Assembly: GCA_963774935.1 (NCBI GenBank)
Contig: CAVZGO010000003.1
Span: 62,001-126,000 of the forward strand
Origin: CAVZGO01 sp963774935
GTDB taxonomy: Bacteria; Chloroflexota; Anaerolineae; Anaerolineales; UBA4823
Length of the DNA stretch: 64,000 nt
Direction: 5' to 3'
Shown: positions 45,346-55,227 of the stretch, piece after piece
How positions within the stretch are numbered: the stretch's first letter is position 1
Layout of the letters: each line of letters opens with the position of its first letter
Notes under the pieces: model-generated
The model's input: only the letters and a program-made list of their open reading frames with translations
Database searches by the model: none
What the model was told of the DNA's origin: nothing
Position numbers and translations under genes: made by a program

Positions 45346-47404
45346 ATGCCGAATCACTTAGCAAACGAAAATTCTCCATACTTATTACAACACGCCGACA
45401 ATCCAGTAGATTGGTATCCTTGGGGTCAAGAAGCACTTGAGCGTGCTCAAACCGAAAACAAACCTATCTTTCTAAGCATTGGTTATGCTGCCTGTCATTG
45501 GTGCCATGTCATGGCTCATGAATCGTTTGAAGACCAGAGCGATTGCTGATTTGCTCAATACCAATTTTATTAACATTAAAGTCGATCGAGAAGAACGTCT
45601 CGATTTAGATAATATCTATATGAATGCTGTTGTCGCGATGACGGGGCAAGGAGGATGGCCATTGAGCGTCTTTCTGACACCTGATGGTCAGCCATTTTAT
45701 GGCGGTACATATTTTCCACCAACGCGTCGATATGGCCGTCCAAGCTTTACAGAAGCACTGTACGCCATCATACAAATTTGGGGTCAGGACAGGGAACGCT
45801 TGTTCATCTCTGCTAAGGAGTTGACTGAGCACATACGTTCTCTCGGGATACCAAACTCGGATTTCCTAGAGATTCACGAATCGCAACTCGATGCAGCTGT
45901 CACTCGACTGGCGGAGGGATATGATTGGAAATTTGGAGGATGGGGAAAAGCACCTAAGTTTCCACAGCCCATGACCATCGAATTCCTGATTGATCAGGCT
46001 TATCAGGGAGACCTTCAAGCACGAGATATGGCTTTCCACGCATTAGACTGCATGTCCTCTGGCGGGCTTTATGACATAATTGGTGGAGGATTCGCGCGTT
46101 ACAGTACGGATAATTATTGGCTGGTGCCGCATTTTGAGAAAATGCTCTATGATAACGCCATGCTCAGCCGGGCGTATTTGCACGCTTATCTGCTTTCAGG
46201 TAAAACCGCTTATCGAAAAATCTGCGAGGATACTTTAGGTTTTATCCTGCGGGAATTGTGTATCACATCTCAAAGTGGAATAGGATTTCTAAGCAGTTTA
46301 GATGCAGACTCCGAAGGTGAAGAGGGAAAATATTACCGCTGGAGGCTCGAAGAACTAAAATTGTCACTAATAAATCATACCGAAGAATCTATAAATTATT
46401 GGTCATTTTTCCAGTCGGCATATGACCTCCCATCTAACGGTAATTTTGAAGGTGATTACCTTCTACGGCGTAAAAAGGATGATAGTGAACTAGCAAAAGA
46501 ATTCTCTATACCAATAGAACAAGTCCAAAGCTACCTGTATGAAATTTCTCAACTGCTTTATGATGCACGTGAAGAGCGAACTCGACCGACAACGGATGAT
46601 AAAGTCTTAACGAGTTGGAATGCATTGATGATGATCGCCTTCGCCGAGGCAGGGCGCTACCTCTCTCGAGCAGATTATGTAGATATTGCGAAAAAGAACG
46701 CGACCTTCATACTATCTGAGCTTTACGATGGTAGGCGCCTATTCAGATCCTGGCGAGCTGGGAAAACCCAACATCCTGGATATCTAGAGGATTACGCAGG
46801 TTTGATACTAGGTTTACTTTCCTTATATCAAAGTGATCCTGACCCAACCTGGTTTATGATAGCCAAAACGTTAACTCAAGAAATGATCGACATTTTTAGC
46901 GACGAGGTTGGCGGTTTCTTCGATACCCAAATCGACCAGGACACACTAATCACCAGACCGAAAGATTTACAGGATAATGCAACGCCATGCGGAAACTCAT
47001 TGGCAGCAAATGCACTATTGCTTTTGTCTTCATACACTGGTGCGGAAAAATACCGATCGATTGCTGAGAAAACCGTACAAGTAGTTCTAAGTGATGCAAT
47101 TCGTTATCCAACTGCGTTCGCCCAATGGTTAATCGCACTTGAACATCTGGTTCGACCCGTTAAAGAGGTTGCAATCGTGTACAAGAATGACGATGATAGA
47201 TTAACCGAGTTGATTAACTCTCTGTGGAAAACATACCGTCCAGATGTCATTGCTGCGATCTCGGATTTACCACTCGATCTTCGATCACCCGAGCTGTTAC
47301 AAAATCGCCCATTGCTCAATGAGTCACCAACTGCCTATGTTTGCCAGGATTTTGTTTGCTCCCAGCCCGTTAATCACCCCGATCAACTCGAAAATTTATT
47401 GTAA
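45346..47404 (+). CDS. Thioredoxin-domain protein of the DUF255/YyaL family (one frameshift)
   Basis: About 685 residues. The N-terminus reads LANENSPYLLQHADNPVDW and IGYAACHWCHVMAHESFED, the DUF255 thioredoxin-like signature with C-x-x-C. It then breaks; removing one C near 45529 joins it to AIADLLNTNFINIKVDREERLD and on to the (alpha/alpha)6-barrel domain (GGFARYSTDNYWLVPHFEKMLYDNA). The family is widespread and related to human SPATA20, with no settled function. It follows scpA after 18 bases. Confidence 0.9.
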
Positions 47405-48163
47405 GATTATTGTTACCGGGCAGTGGTCTGAGCCAAAAATGTTTTCGTTAATCACCACATCACAAACGCGAGGCATGAGTAACTTCGACACAAGAAAATA
47501 ATCTAACCGCCAACCAACATTTCTCTGACGCGCATTTGTAATATAGGTCCACCAGGTGTACTGGATTTTTTCAGGGTAGAGACTGCGGAAGGCGTCGATA
47601 AACCCCCGCTCTAAATAATGATCGATCCACTCACGTTCTTCGGGCAAAAATCCGGAGGTTGTCTGATTCGATTTCGGATTGCGTAAATCGATTTCTTCGT
47701 GCGCTGTATTAAAATCGCCACAAATGACAATCCTTTGACCAGCATCATGAAGCTGGTCGCAAATTTCCAATAATTTCTTGTAGAATGCCAATTTATAATT
47801 AACCCGCCCCCGGTCTCGCTGCCCACTTGGCACATACACATTGATCAGTGTAAAATCAGGGTAGTAAGTGAAAATACTACGCCCTTCTCGATCAAATACC
47901 GGTTCACCTAATCCAATTTGATAATGTTCAGGAGGTATACGATATAAAGTAGCAACCCCGCTATAACCAGATCGCTCAGCAGGATGCCACGCAACCTGGT
48001 AATTACTGAAAGGAGTATCCTTAAGATCAATTTTCTCGGGAAAAGTTTTGATTTCCTGCAGGCACAATATATCGGGAAGCTGATCTTCTAGGATTGCAAA
48101 GGATTTCTTATTAATAACAGACCTCAATCCGTTGACATTCCACGTCATAATAGAAATTGGCAT
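47396..48163 (-). CDS. xthA: Exodeoxyribonuclease III
   Basis: About 255 residues from ATG 48163, preferred because GAAGGA lies about nine bases upstream and it begins at the conserved ISIMTWNVNGLRS. It is a Mg2+-dependent AP endonuclease/3' exonuclease of the exonuclease-endonuclease-phosphatase fold: LCLQEIK near residue 36, VYVPSGQ near 105, GDFNTAHEEIDL near 145 and the C-terminal FGSDHCPVTI with the catalytic His. It functions in base-excision repair. Confidence 0.95.
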   Translation of the reverse strand: MPISIMTWNVNGLRSVINKKSFAILEDQLPDILCLQEIKTFPEKIDLKDTPFSNYQVAWHPAERSGYSGVATLYRIPPEHYQIGLGEPVFDREGRSIFTYYPDFTLINVYVPSGQRDRGRVNYKLAFYKKLLEICDQLHDAGQRIVICGDFNTAHEEIDLRNPKSNQTTSGFLPEEREWIDHYLERGFIDAFRSLYPEKIQYTWWTYITNARQRNVGWRLDYFLVSKLLMPRVCDVVINENIFGSDHCPVTIILQ

Positions 48164-48207
48164 AGTCATTCCTTCATAATCAAACGACATCAGCAAAGGA
48201 GTTTATC

Positions 48208-49179
48208 ATGGAATATAAAAATCTCGGTCGTACCGGTTTGAAAGTCAGCCGGCTGTGTTTGGGAACGATGAATTTTGGTCCCCAGACGAGTGAGGATGAT
48301 AGCTTCAGGATCATGGATCAGGCGCTAGAATTAGGCATCAACTTTTTCGACACAGCTAATGTATACGGATGGAAAATCGGTGAGGGTGTCACTGAAACGA
48401 TTATAGGGAAATGGTTTACTCAAGGCAATAGCCGGCGTAACAAAGTGGTCATCGCCACAAAAGTTTTCGGTAAGATGGGAGAAGGTCCAAACGATCGGCG
48501 GTTATCAGCATACCATATTCGGCGCGCTTGCGAGGATAGTTTACGACGATTGCAAACGGATCATATAGACCTATACCAGATGCACCATATCGATCGAGAT
48601 ACTCCCTGGGAAGAAATATGGCAAGCTATGGATGTCCTGGTTCAACAAGGCAAAATCGTCTACGTTGGCAGTAGTAATTTTGCCGGTTACAACATCGCCC
48701 AGGCTCAAGCGGCGGCGAAAGAACGACATTTTTTAGGTTTAGTGTCAGAACAAAGTTTATATAATTTAAATTCACGAATGGTTGAGCTTGAGGTTATTCC
48801 TGCATGCCATGATCTTGGGCTTGGTCTAATCCCGTATAGCCCTTTAGAAGGTGGTTTGTTAGGTGGGGCTCTCAAGAAGCAGGAAACAGGTCGTCGTTCT
48901 TCTGAGCGACTGCAAAAATCGATCGAAAAAAACAGGCAGGCATTGGTAGCTTATGAAAATTTCTGCAGTGAACTTGGACACCAACCAGCGGATGTTGCCC
49001 TTGCCTGGTTACTAAATAATCCGGTTGTCAGTGCACCCATTATCGGACCTCGAACTATTGAGCAATTAGAAGGGTGCATGAATTCACTCACAATACAATT
49101 TTCTCCAGAGAATCTCGCTCGTTTGGATGAAATCTTTCCAGGACCCGGCGGACGTGCTCCTGAAGCCTACGCGTGGTAA
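48208..49179 (+). CDS. Aldo/keto reductase
   Basis: 323 residues in an (alpha/beta)8 barrel. Features: GLKVSRLCLGTMNFG at the start, FFDTANVYG with the catalytic Asp and Tyr near residue 47, the lysine in VIATKVFG near 85, HIDLYQMHHID with the catalytic His near 120, and the C-terminal NADPH-binding GPRTIEQLE. An AAAGGAG site lies six bases before the ATG. It belongs to the YajO/AKR11-like group; the substrate is unknown. It is divergent from xthA with a short shared upstream region. Confidence 0.93.
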   Translation: MEYKNLGRTGLKVSRLCLGTMNFGPQTSEDDSFRIMDQALELGINFFDTANVYGWKIGEGVTETIIGKWFTQGNSRRNKVVIATKVFGKMGEGPNDRRLSAYHIRRACEDSLRRLQTDHIDLYQMHHIDRDTPWEEIWQAMDVLVQQGKIVYVGSSNFAGYNIAQAQAAAKERHFLGLVSEQSLYNLNSRMVELEVIPACHDLGLGLIPYSPLEGGLLGGALKKQETGRRSSERLQKSIEKNRQALVAYENFCSELGHQPADVALAWLLNNPVVSAPIIGPRTIEQLEGCMNSLTIQFSPENLARLDEIFPGPGGRAPEAYAW

Positions 49180-49310
49180 ATCATAATTTCTATTATGAGA
49201 AACCTCGAAAATAACTACAGAAAATGATAGATCCTGAGAGGTTGGAATGATGATAATCAACTCAACAACACTCAAGTAAGCTTACAAGTATTCTTACAAG
49301 GCGATTATCT

Positions 49311-50485
49311 ATGCGAGAAATATGTATTATCGGAATCGGTCAAACCTCAGTTGGTGAACACTGGGATAAATCATTACGCGAAATCGCAGGCGAAGCAGTA
49401 TTTGCAGCAATGCTCGATGCCGGCATTGAAACTGCCGATTGCCTCTATGCTGGAAATATGCTTTCTGGAATCCTTAGCAGGCAGGAAAATCTTGGAGGAT
49501 TAATTTCGGACTGGGTTGGGCTGAAAAACAAGGAAGCCTTTAAAGTTGAAGCAGCGTGCGGATCCGGAGCGGCAGCTCTCCGCACCGCTATCATGGCAGT
49601 CAGCTCTGGAGAGGCCGATCTGGCAATTGCTATGGGGGTCGAGAAAATGTCAGAAAGAAAAGGTATCGAGACAACTGCTGCATTGGCAACAGCCGCCGAC
49701 GCTGATTATGAAGCTGCGATGGGGTTGTCATTTGTTGCAATTAACGCGTTAATTATGAAGCGCTACATGCATGAATTTGGTTGGGCGCATACCGACTTTG
49801 CACAATTCTCGATTAATTCTCACGATAACGCGATCAGCAATCCAAATGCCAGGCTAAGGGAAGCAATCTCCGAGAAAGATTATCAGAAAGCTCGCATGAT
49901 CGCATCACCGATTAATCTCCTTGATGCATCACCCATCGGTGATGGAGCAGCAGCCGTCGTAATCACATCGGTTGACCACGCTAACCAACTACACATGATT
50001 TCATCTCAAAGAAACCGCCCTCTGATTCGAATCGTCGGCTCTGCAGTTGCAACGGATACACTGGCAATCCAAAACCGTCGAGACCCGTTATGGTTGAGCG
50101 CTGCTTACAAATCAGTGACAAATGCTTATAAACAGGCCAATTTGGAACCTCAGGACATTGATGTATTTGAGCTTCATGATGCTTTCTCGATCATGTCTGC
50201 ACTGTCACTCGAAGCAACCGGTTTCGCCGAGCGAGGAAAAGCTCCTCAACTGGCTCTGGATGGCGATATCACTCTGAAAGGCCGAATTCCAATCGCTACG
50301 CGTGGGGGTTAAAAGCACGCGGACATCCAGTAGGAGCCACTGGGATTTATCAAATTGTTGAGGTAGTTCAACAATTATGGGGCGAAGCTGGAGAAACACA
50401 AGTACCAAATGCACGGGTTGGAATGGCACAGAATATCGGTGGAAGTGGAGCCTCAATTTTTACACACATCTTAAGGGCGAATTAG
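49311..50485 (+). CDS. Thiolase / acetyl-CoA acetyltransferase (SCP-x-like), one frameshift
   Basis: About 390 residues. The nucleophilic Cys is in VEAACGSGAAALR near residue 83, the HDAFSIMS motif near 290. The frame breaks at IATRGG; with one more G in the G5 run near 50308 it continues LKARGHPVGATGIYQI and NIGGSGASIFTHIL, which hold the second catalytic His. This is the thiolase type common in archaea and Chloroflexota, often beside HMG-CoA synthase and a DUF35 OB-fold gene in mevalonate clusters; neither is next to it here. It may serve acetoacetyl-CoA formation or lipid metabolism. Confidence 0.88.
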
Positions 50486-50536
50486 ATGTCACCTTGACGC
50501 AATGTTATATATCGCATATGATTGCCGGCAACACTC

Positions 50537-50941
50537 ATGAGATATTTCGAATCGAGATCACAATTTCCAGCAAGAAATCGAAAAGGTAATTACTGGTTAT
50601 TCTTATTACTTACTACCGCATTGGTAATTATTTCTTTTGTGTTACCAGCGAAGACTCGCGCGTCCTCTTCTCTCCAACCCATGGACGGCAATCGTTATGA
50701 GCAAGGACAAGCTCTCAAAGCGCAGCAGGACCAAACCCCAACGCCAACAAGCACACTTGAGCCAACACAAACTCCCCGAAAACATAAGGCCGTTCGAACA
50801 CCACGTCCTACCGCAACACCGATACCCATACCTCCACCAACCGATCCGGTCAATCTAAATTTCATCATATTTTTAGGCATTCTAATTGTTGGCATTGTCA
50901 TTACCGGCGTCTTAATTAATCGGCGTCGCATAGAACCTTGA
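50537..50941 (+). CDS. Small membrane protein with a Pro/Thr-rich linker
   Basis: About 134 residues from ATG 50537. An N-terminal hydrophobic segment (WLFLLLTTALVIISFVLP) may be a signal peptide or anchor. A low-complexity stretch rich in Thr-Pro repeats (QDQTPTPTSTLEPTQTP and following) comes next, then a C-terminal membrane helix (FIIFLGILIVGIVITGVLI) and a basic tail. It looks like an envelope spacer protein anchored at both ends. I recognise no domain. Confidence 0.7.
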   Translation: MRYFESRSQFPARNRKGNYWLFLLLTTALVIISFVLPAKTRASSSLQPMDGNRYEQGQALKAQQDQTPTPTSTLEPTQTPRKHKAVRTPRPTATPIPIPPPTDPVNLNFIIFLGILIVGIVITGVLINRRRIEP

Positions 50942-50983
50942 TGATTGTTCAAGGAAAAGGATCATCCTAAAGGAATAGGATCA

Positions 50984-51775
50984 ATGAAAATCGCAATTAC
51001 AGGTAAAGGTGGTGTTGGTAAAACTACTTTAACCGCATTATTAGCACAAGTATATGCAGATCAAGGCCGACAGGTGCTTGCTGTTGACGCCGATCCTTCA
51101 CCGTGTTTGGCGGGCGCGTTAGGCTTTCCGGAAACGTTGCGTGAACGGCTACATCCAATCGCAGAGATGGATGAACTAATTTTGGAACGCACTGGAGCCA
51201 GGCCGGGACAGGTTGGAGGCTTTTTTACCATAAATCCTCGAGTGGATGATATTCCAGAACGTTTCAGTGTGGTACACCGAAATGTACGTTTGCTTGAAAT
51301 GGGATCAGTGGATTTTGGTGGCTCTGGATGCATTTGCCCTGAATCAGCCATGTTAAAAACTCTTTTCACTCATTTGCTATTTCGGAAGGACGACGTCCTG
51401 CTCCTTGATATGTATGCAGGCGTGGAACACCTTGGACGAGCTACGGTAGACTTTGTTGATGCAATGTTAGTAATGGTAGAACCGACCCGACGAAGCTTAG
51501 GTACCGCTGCTCAAATAAAATCTCTTGCAAACGATATTGGTTTGAAAAATCTGTGGCTGGTTGGAAACAAAGTTCAATCAAGTGAAGAAGGCTTATTTCT
51601 AACAACCGAATCCCCTGGAATCCCGGTTCTTGGGTACTTATCCGCAAATCTTGCGGTACAGGAAGCAGATCGCAAGGGGATTGCTGTTTACGATCATGTT
51701 CCCTCACTTCGAAGCGCTGCAGAAAATATAGCTAAAATAATCAACGATGAAATCGCAAAGGTAAAAACCGAATGA
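50984..51775 (+). CDS. cooC: CooC-type nickel-insertion ATPase (first of two)
   Basis: 264 residues from ATG 50984, preceded by AAAGGA. The deviant Walker A TGKGGVGKTT starts near residue 5, DADPS near 38, and a C-x-C motif GSGCICPESA near 114, the nickel/zinc site at the dimer interface of CooC. Members load Ni into carbon monoxide dehydrogenase or acetyl-CoA synthase. It overlaps the second CooC-like gene by 4 bases. No CODH gene is in the window, so the client enzyme is elsewhere. Confidence 0.87.
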   Translation: MKIAITGKGGVGKTTLTALLAQVYADQGRQVLAVDADPSPCLAGALGFPETLRERLHPIAEMDELILERTGARPGQVGGFFTINPRVDDIPERFSVVHRNVRLLEMGSVDFGGSGCICPESAMLKTLFTHLLFRKDDVLLLDMYAGVEHLGRATVDFVDAMLVMVEPTRRSLGTAAQIKSLANDIGLKNLWLVGNKVQSSEEGLFLTTESPGIPVLGYLSANLAVQEADRKGIAVYDHVPSLRSAAENIAKIINDEIAKVKTE

Positions 51776-52557
51776 CCACGACAATCGCGTTATCTGGGAA
51801 AGGTGGTGTAGGGAAAACCTCCATTGCTGCGATGGTGATCAAGTGTTTAATTAATCAAAATAATGGTCCGGTCCTAGCAATTGATGCAGACCCGAGCAGC
51901 AATCTGAATATGGCATTGGGATTGAATTTGGATTGGACGGTGGGAGACATTCGGGAAGATATGCTCACGCAGGTGAAATCATCGTTATTGGAGGGGGGAG
52001 CAGCAATGGGAAACCTGCCGGGAGGGGTTTCCAAACGAGAATACCTGGACTACCAAATCCGCTCTGCTGTGGCAGAAGGCGACGAATTCGATTTGATAGC
52101 CATGGGTCGGTCGGAAGGACCAGGTTGTTATTGTGCGGTAAACCATAACTTACGCGAGGTTATCGATACCATCAGTAAGAATTATCGTTATATCGTAATC
52201 GATAATGAAGCTGGTATGGAACATCTCAGCCGGCGTACAACTCGAGATGTGCAACATTTGCTGGTTGTTAGTGACGCTACTTTGCGCGGTGTGGTCGCAG
52301 CGGAAAGGATCGCTGCTTTACGTAATGAACTGGACATTCATATTCAAAACACTTATTTGGTAATTAATCGCGTTAATGGAGAGATTCCGCCAATTCTTCA
52401 AGAACGAGTGCGATCATTACCTATTCCATTACTGGCGACAATCCAAGATGATCCTCAGCTAAGCGAGTTAGAGTTTCTCGGAAAACCAATGTATGAAGCC
52501 AACGAAAACTCAACTCTTTACCAGGCTGTTGGAACAATTTTGCGCCAAATCCTTTAG
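51772..52557 (+). CDS. CooC-type nickel-insertion ATPase (second of two)
   Basis: 261 residues. SGKGGVGKTS near residue 8, IDADPSSNLN near 39, and the C-x-C motif GPGCYCAVN near 121, followed by VIDNEAGMEHLSRRTTRDV. This last string is typical of the AcsF/CooC group tied to acetyl-CoA synthase/CODH. It is translationally coupled to the first CooC gene but the two are quite different in sequence, so this is not a recent duplication. Confidence 0.87.
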   Translation: MTTTIALSGKGGVGKTSIAAMVIKCLINQNNGPVLAIDADPSSNLNMALGLNLDWTVGDIREDMLTQVKSSLLEGGAAMGNLPGGVSKREYLDYQIRSAVAEGDEFDLIAMGRSEGPGCYCAVNHNLREVIDTISKNYRYIVIDNEAGMEHLSRRTTRDVQHLLVVSDATLRGVVAAERIAALRNELDIHIQNTYLVINRVNGEIPPILQERVRSLPIPLLATIQDDPQLSELEFLGKPMYEANENSTLYQAVGTILRQIL

Positions 52558-52699
52558 ATGCTATAATCAAATTACCTGTTTAAGTAACCTCAATTAAATT
52601 TTTTAAGGCTGAGAATAGTAACCTAAGCGGTAAATAATCCGTACCTAGCGATTACTAGTTCGAGGCAGATGGGTGGTAAGGTATCGATCCATCACCAGA

Positions 52700-52984
52700 A
52701 GAAACTGAAGCATCCAGCCGAGCGTTTACGCAGGTGATGGTGGTACATCTCCTCTAAACTGGGATGCAGATGATAAGGTGCCAGAGGCATTCACGCCTGA
52801 TTTCTATCTGCCACAACAAGATTTCTATATCGAATTAATAACAATTCGACCAAAGCAATCAACTTTTAATAAACCGCAAGCTTTGAAGAATGAGAGAGCT
52901 GTATCCCATTGTTAGTTTAAGCTATTCAAGCGCTGAGAATTTCACCAGATAATAGTTAAATTTGGTCTTAAAGAGGAAGCCTAA
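52700..52984 (+). pseudogene. Degraded nuclease-like gene normally found beside hypoxanthine phosphoribosyltransferase
   Basis: The 461 bases between cooC and hpt hold no intact gene, but pieces of one family are readable in changing frames: KHPAER, then NWDADDKVPEAFTPDFYLPQ, then NRKL-stop-RMRELYP, then LFKR-stop-EFHQIIVKFGLKEEA with a normal stop at 52982. The PDFYLP..FYIEL core looks like a PD-(D/E)XK nuclease fold. Both internal stops are TGA at positions where Arg is expected, consistent with CGA-to-TGA changes. Frameshifts alone cannot explain it, so I read it as a true pseudogene. The left part, 52558-52700, has a TATAAT near 52562 and nothing else I can assign. Confidence 0.6.
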
Positions 52985-53018
52985 TTAATTCTGGGAACAC
53001 AAATTCAAGGAACATCCT

Positions 53019-53597
53019 ATGAATGATCAGGTGATTAAAACCAACAATGCGTTAACCGTGGATATCCAAGAAATACTAATTTCTGCTGAAGATATCCAGC
53101 GACGGGTACACTGGTTGGGACAAAATATCTCTCGTGATTACCTTGGTAGGAATCCGATGCTCGTTGGTGTCCTCAAAGGTGTACTTTTTTTCATGGCTGA
53201 CCTTCTTCGCTCAATCACAATTCCCTCGGAGATAGACTTCATTGCTGTAGAGAACTATTCGAGCGAATCGCGGGAGCAAGGATTGGTTCGGATGGTCAAG
53301 GATTTGAACAGTTCAATCACTGGCCGGCATGTGATTTTTATCGAGGATGTCATCGACACAGGATTAACATTAAATTATTTATTACAAAATTTGCGAACGC
53401 GTCAGCCTGCAAGTCTTGAGGTATGTGTGTTATTTAATAAATCTGATCATCGTATCATCGACATCCCCCTCCGTTATCGCGGATTTGACTTGCCTGATAG
53501 ATTCGTCGTCGGATACGGTTTAGATTATAAAGAAAAGTATAGAAACCTTCCTTTTTTAGGATTATTGAAACCTGAAATATTTCGTGGGCGTATTTAG
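53019..53597 (+). CDS. hpt: Hypoxanthine phosphoribosyltransferase
   Basis: 192 residues. It salvages hypoxanthine/guanine with PRPP. The PRPP-binding motif is VIFIEDVIDTGLTLN near residue 105; MLVGVLKGVLFFMADLL near 45 and the C-terminal VGYGLDYKEKYRNLP flank the active site. It is intact and starts 34 bases after the remnant of its usual upstream neighbour. Confidence 0.94.
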   Translation: MNDQVIKTNNALTVDIQEILISAEDIQRRVHWLGQNISRDYLGRNPMLVGVLKGVLFFMADLLRSITIPSEIDFIAVENYSSESREQGLVRMVKDLNSSITGRHVIFIEDVIDTGLTLNYLLQNLRTRQPASLEVCVLFNKSDHRIIDIPLRYRGFDLPDRFVVGYGLDYKEKYRNLPFLGLLKPEIFRGRI

Positions 53598-53718
53598 TTT
53601 AAAATGAGAGACAGGGATCCCAAGAAACCTTTAACGGTCTCCATCTTTTCCATTTTTACCAATAGCCTACTTAATTTTTAGTAAATATATTCAGTAAAAT
53701 AATTGGGTGTTTCTCTAT

Positions 53719-54471
53719 TTATTTTTCTGCTTTAATTTTCTCCCAACTATCATCATCAACCAAGGTTACTACCCGAAAACCTTCTGCATATGCCATCTCC
53801 TTCCCCTTGGCCCGTTCGGCTGCCCAATCTTTAATTGTTGATTCTGGATCCCAATCTTTCATCTGGCTTATATGAGCCCGTAAAGCTGCCACCTTAATAT
53901 CAATTGTTTCTTCGATATTAACGTACAGATCTACATCTTTATCCCATGATGTCACATAAACCTTACGAGGCTTATGGGCAGAATAGCCCTCGGCACTCAA
54001 CTCTTCAAACAGGTTAGGTTGACCGGCAGCAGGGAACGTGGCATCCAAGGCGGCCGTTGCAGCCGCGCGGTGATCCGGATGGTTTATATAATCTGCACCA
54101 GCCCAAACAATCGTTGGATCTCCAGTTACGACGACTTCTGGTTTAAAACGACGAATCTCCCGAACCAGTTGTTTTCTTAATTCTAAAGTTGCTTGCAGCA
54201 TACCGTCAGGTTCTCGAAGAAATATAACCTCGGTAGCATTGGCAATGCGGGCTGCCTCTCGCGATTCTGCTTCACGAATTTCAGTCGCCCTCGCTTTCGT
54301 CATACCCGGAGTATCAATACCTACATCACCGCTTGTGCATAGAACATAGGAAATCCGTGCTCCAGCAAGCGCCCAGCGTGCTAAAGTTCCAACACAACTG
54401 AACTCAATATCGTCAGGATGAGCCACGATAGCCATTGCGCTCTCTGGAATATACGATTGTTGTAATTTCAT
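53719..54471 (-). CDS. PIG-L/LmbE family deacetylase
   Basis: 250 residues. The zinc site is AIVAHPDDIEFSCVG near residue 14, and the second metal histidine is in INHPDHRAAA near 130. These enzymes remove N-acetyl groups from GlcNAc-type substrates, for example in bacillithiol or mycothiol precursors, glycans or mono-sugar conjugates. No bacillithiol genes are beside it, so the substrate is open. It is divergent from the nuclease-like gene at 54532. Confidence 0.9.
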   Translation of the reverse strand: MKLQQSYIPESAMAIVAHPDDIEFSCVGTLARWALAGARISYVLCTSGDVGIDTPGMTKARATEIREAESREAARIANATEVIFLREPDGMLQATLELRKQLVREIRRFKPEVVVTGDPTIVWAGADYINHPDHRAAATAALDATFPAAGQPNLFEELSAEGYSAHKPRKVYVTSWDKDVDLYVNIEETIDIKVAALRAHISQMKDWDPESTIKDWAAERAKGKEMAYAEGFRVVTLVDDDSWEKIKAEK

Positions 54472-54531
54472 TTAGAACTCCTTTTTGGTATCATTGGTTT
54501 ATTAGTGCCAGTTATAATGCGGAGGAGTAAC

Positions 54532-55218
54532 GTGCAGGAAAGATCGTTACATGCTGGATTGAAGCGTTATTATACAAAACCAGGAGATAAACAGGAAGTT
54601 CTGATTGAAGGCTATTGGATTGATGTCGTTCACGATGATACATTGATCGAAATCCAAACCAAGAATTTTGCTGCAATAAAACCAAAGCTATTATATCTGC
54701 TACCCAATTATAAAATATGTCTGGTTTACCCAGTTGCATCCGAACGATGGATCGAGCGAATCTCCTCACAAACTAAAGAAATCTTATATAGACGCCGCTC
54801 TCCATATCATGGTAGAGTTGAATTCTTATTCAACGAATTAGTCAGTATTCCGTCCCTTATTACTCACCCAAATTTTTCAATTGAAATTCCCTTAATAGTT
54901 GAAGAGCAGGTACATCTGGATGATAGTCACGGAAGCTGGCGACGCAGAGGAGTAAGTATTATCGATCGTCGTTTATTGAGCGTAAAAGAAGTAAAAGTAT
55001 TCTCGAATGCTGCTGATTTCATCAGTTTACTGCCTACTCAAATGAACCGAACATTTTCGAGTATGGAAGTAGCATCGAATCTAAAAGTTCCTCGACGTTT
55101 AGCCACCAAAATGCTCTACTGCTTTCGAAATATGGGTCTAATAGAGCCTGCAGGAAAAACTGGACGGTCGGTATCATATAGGTTTCCAAGTGCTTCTGAC
55201 CAAGAAATTGATAATTGA
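54532..55218 (+). CDS. Putative PD-(D/E)XK nuclease-like protein with C-terminal winged-helix region
   Basis: About 228 residues from GTG 54532, chosen for GGAGGAG just upstream; an in-frame GTG at 54505 is possible. The N-terminal 100 residues have an alpha/beta pattern with IEGYWIDVVHDDTLIEIQTKNF as the core, matching the spacing of E...D-x-ExQ-x-K in PD-(D/E)XK nucleases. The C-terminal 75 residues (FSSMEVASNLKVPRRLATKM, then LYCFRNMGLIEPAG) look like a winged helix. I do not recognise a named family. It could be a DNA repair or regulatory endonuclease. A TATAAT lies at 54513-54518. Confidence 0.7.
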   Translation: MQERSLHAGLKRYYTKPGDKQEVLIEGYWIDVVHDDTLIEIQTKNFAAIKPKLLYLLPNYKICLVYPVASERWIERISSQTKEILYRRRSPYHGRVEFLFNELVSIPSLITHPNFSIEIPLIVEEQVHLDDSHGSWRRRGVSIIDRRLLSVKEVKVFSNAADFISLLPTQMNRTFSSMEVASNLKVPRRLATKMLYCFRNMGLIEPAGKTGRSVSYRFPSASDQEIDN

Positions 55219-55227
55219 CTCAAAGGC

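Noticed and set aside
52600..52760. Possible TPP or other riboswitch upstream of hpt
   Set aside because: A CTGAGA-like string is present but the second TPP element and pairing pattern are missing, and later parts of the region read as a decayed protein gene.
52860..52960. UGA recoded as an amino acid in the gene before hpt
   Set aside because: Other genes in the window end normally at TGA, and the same remnant also has frameshifts and a missing segment, so decay is simpler.
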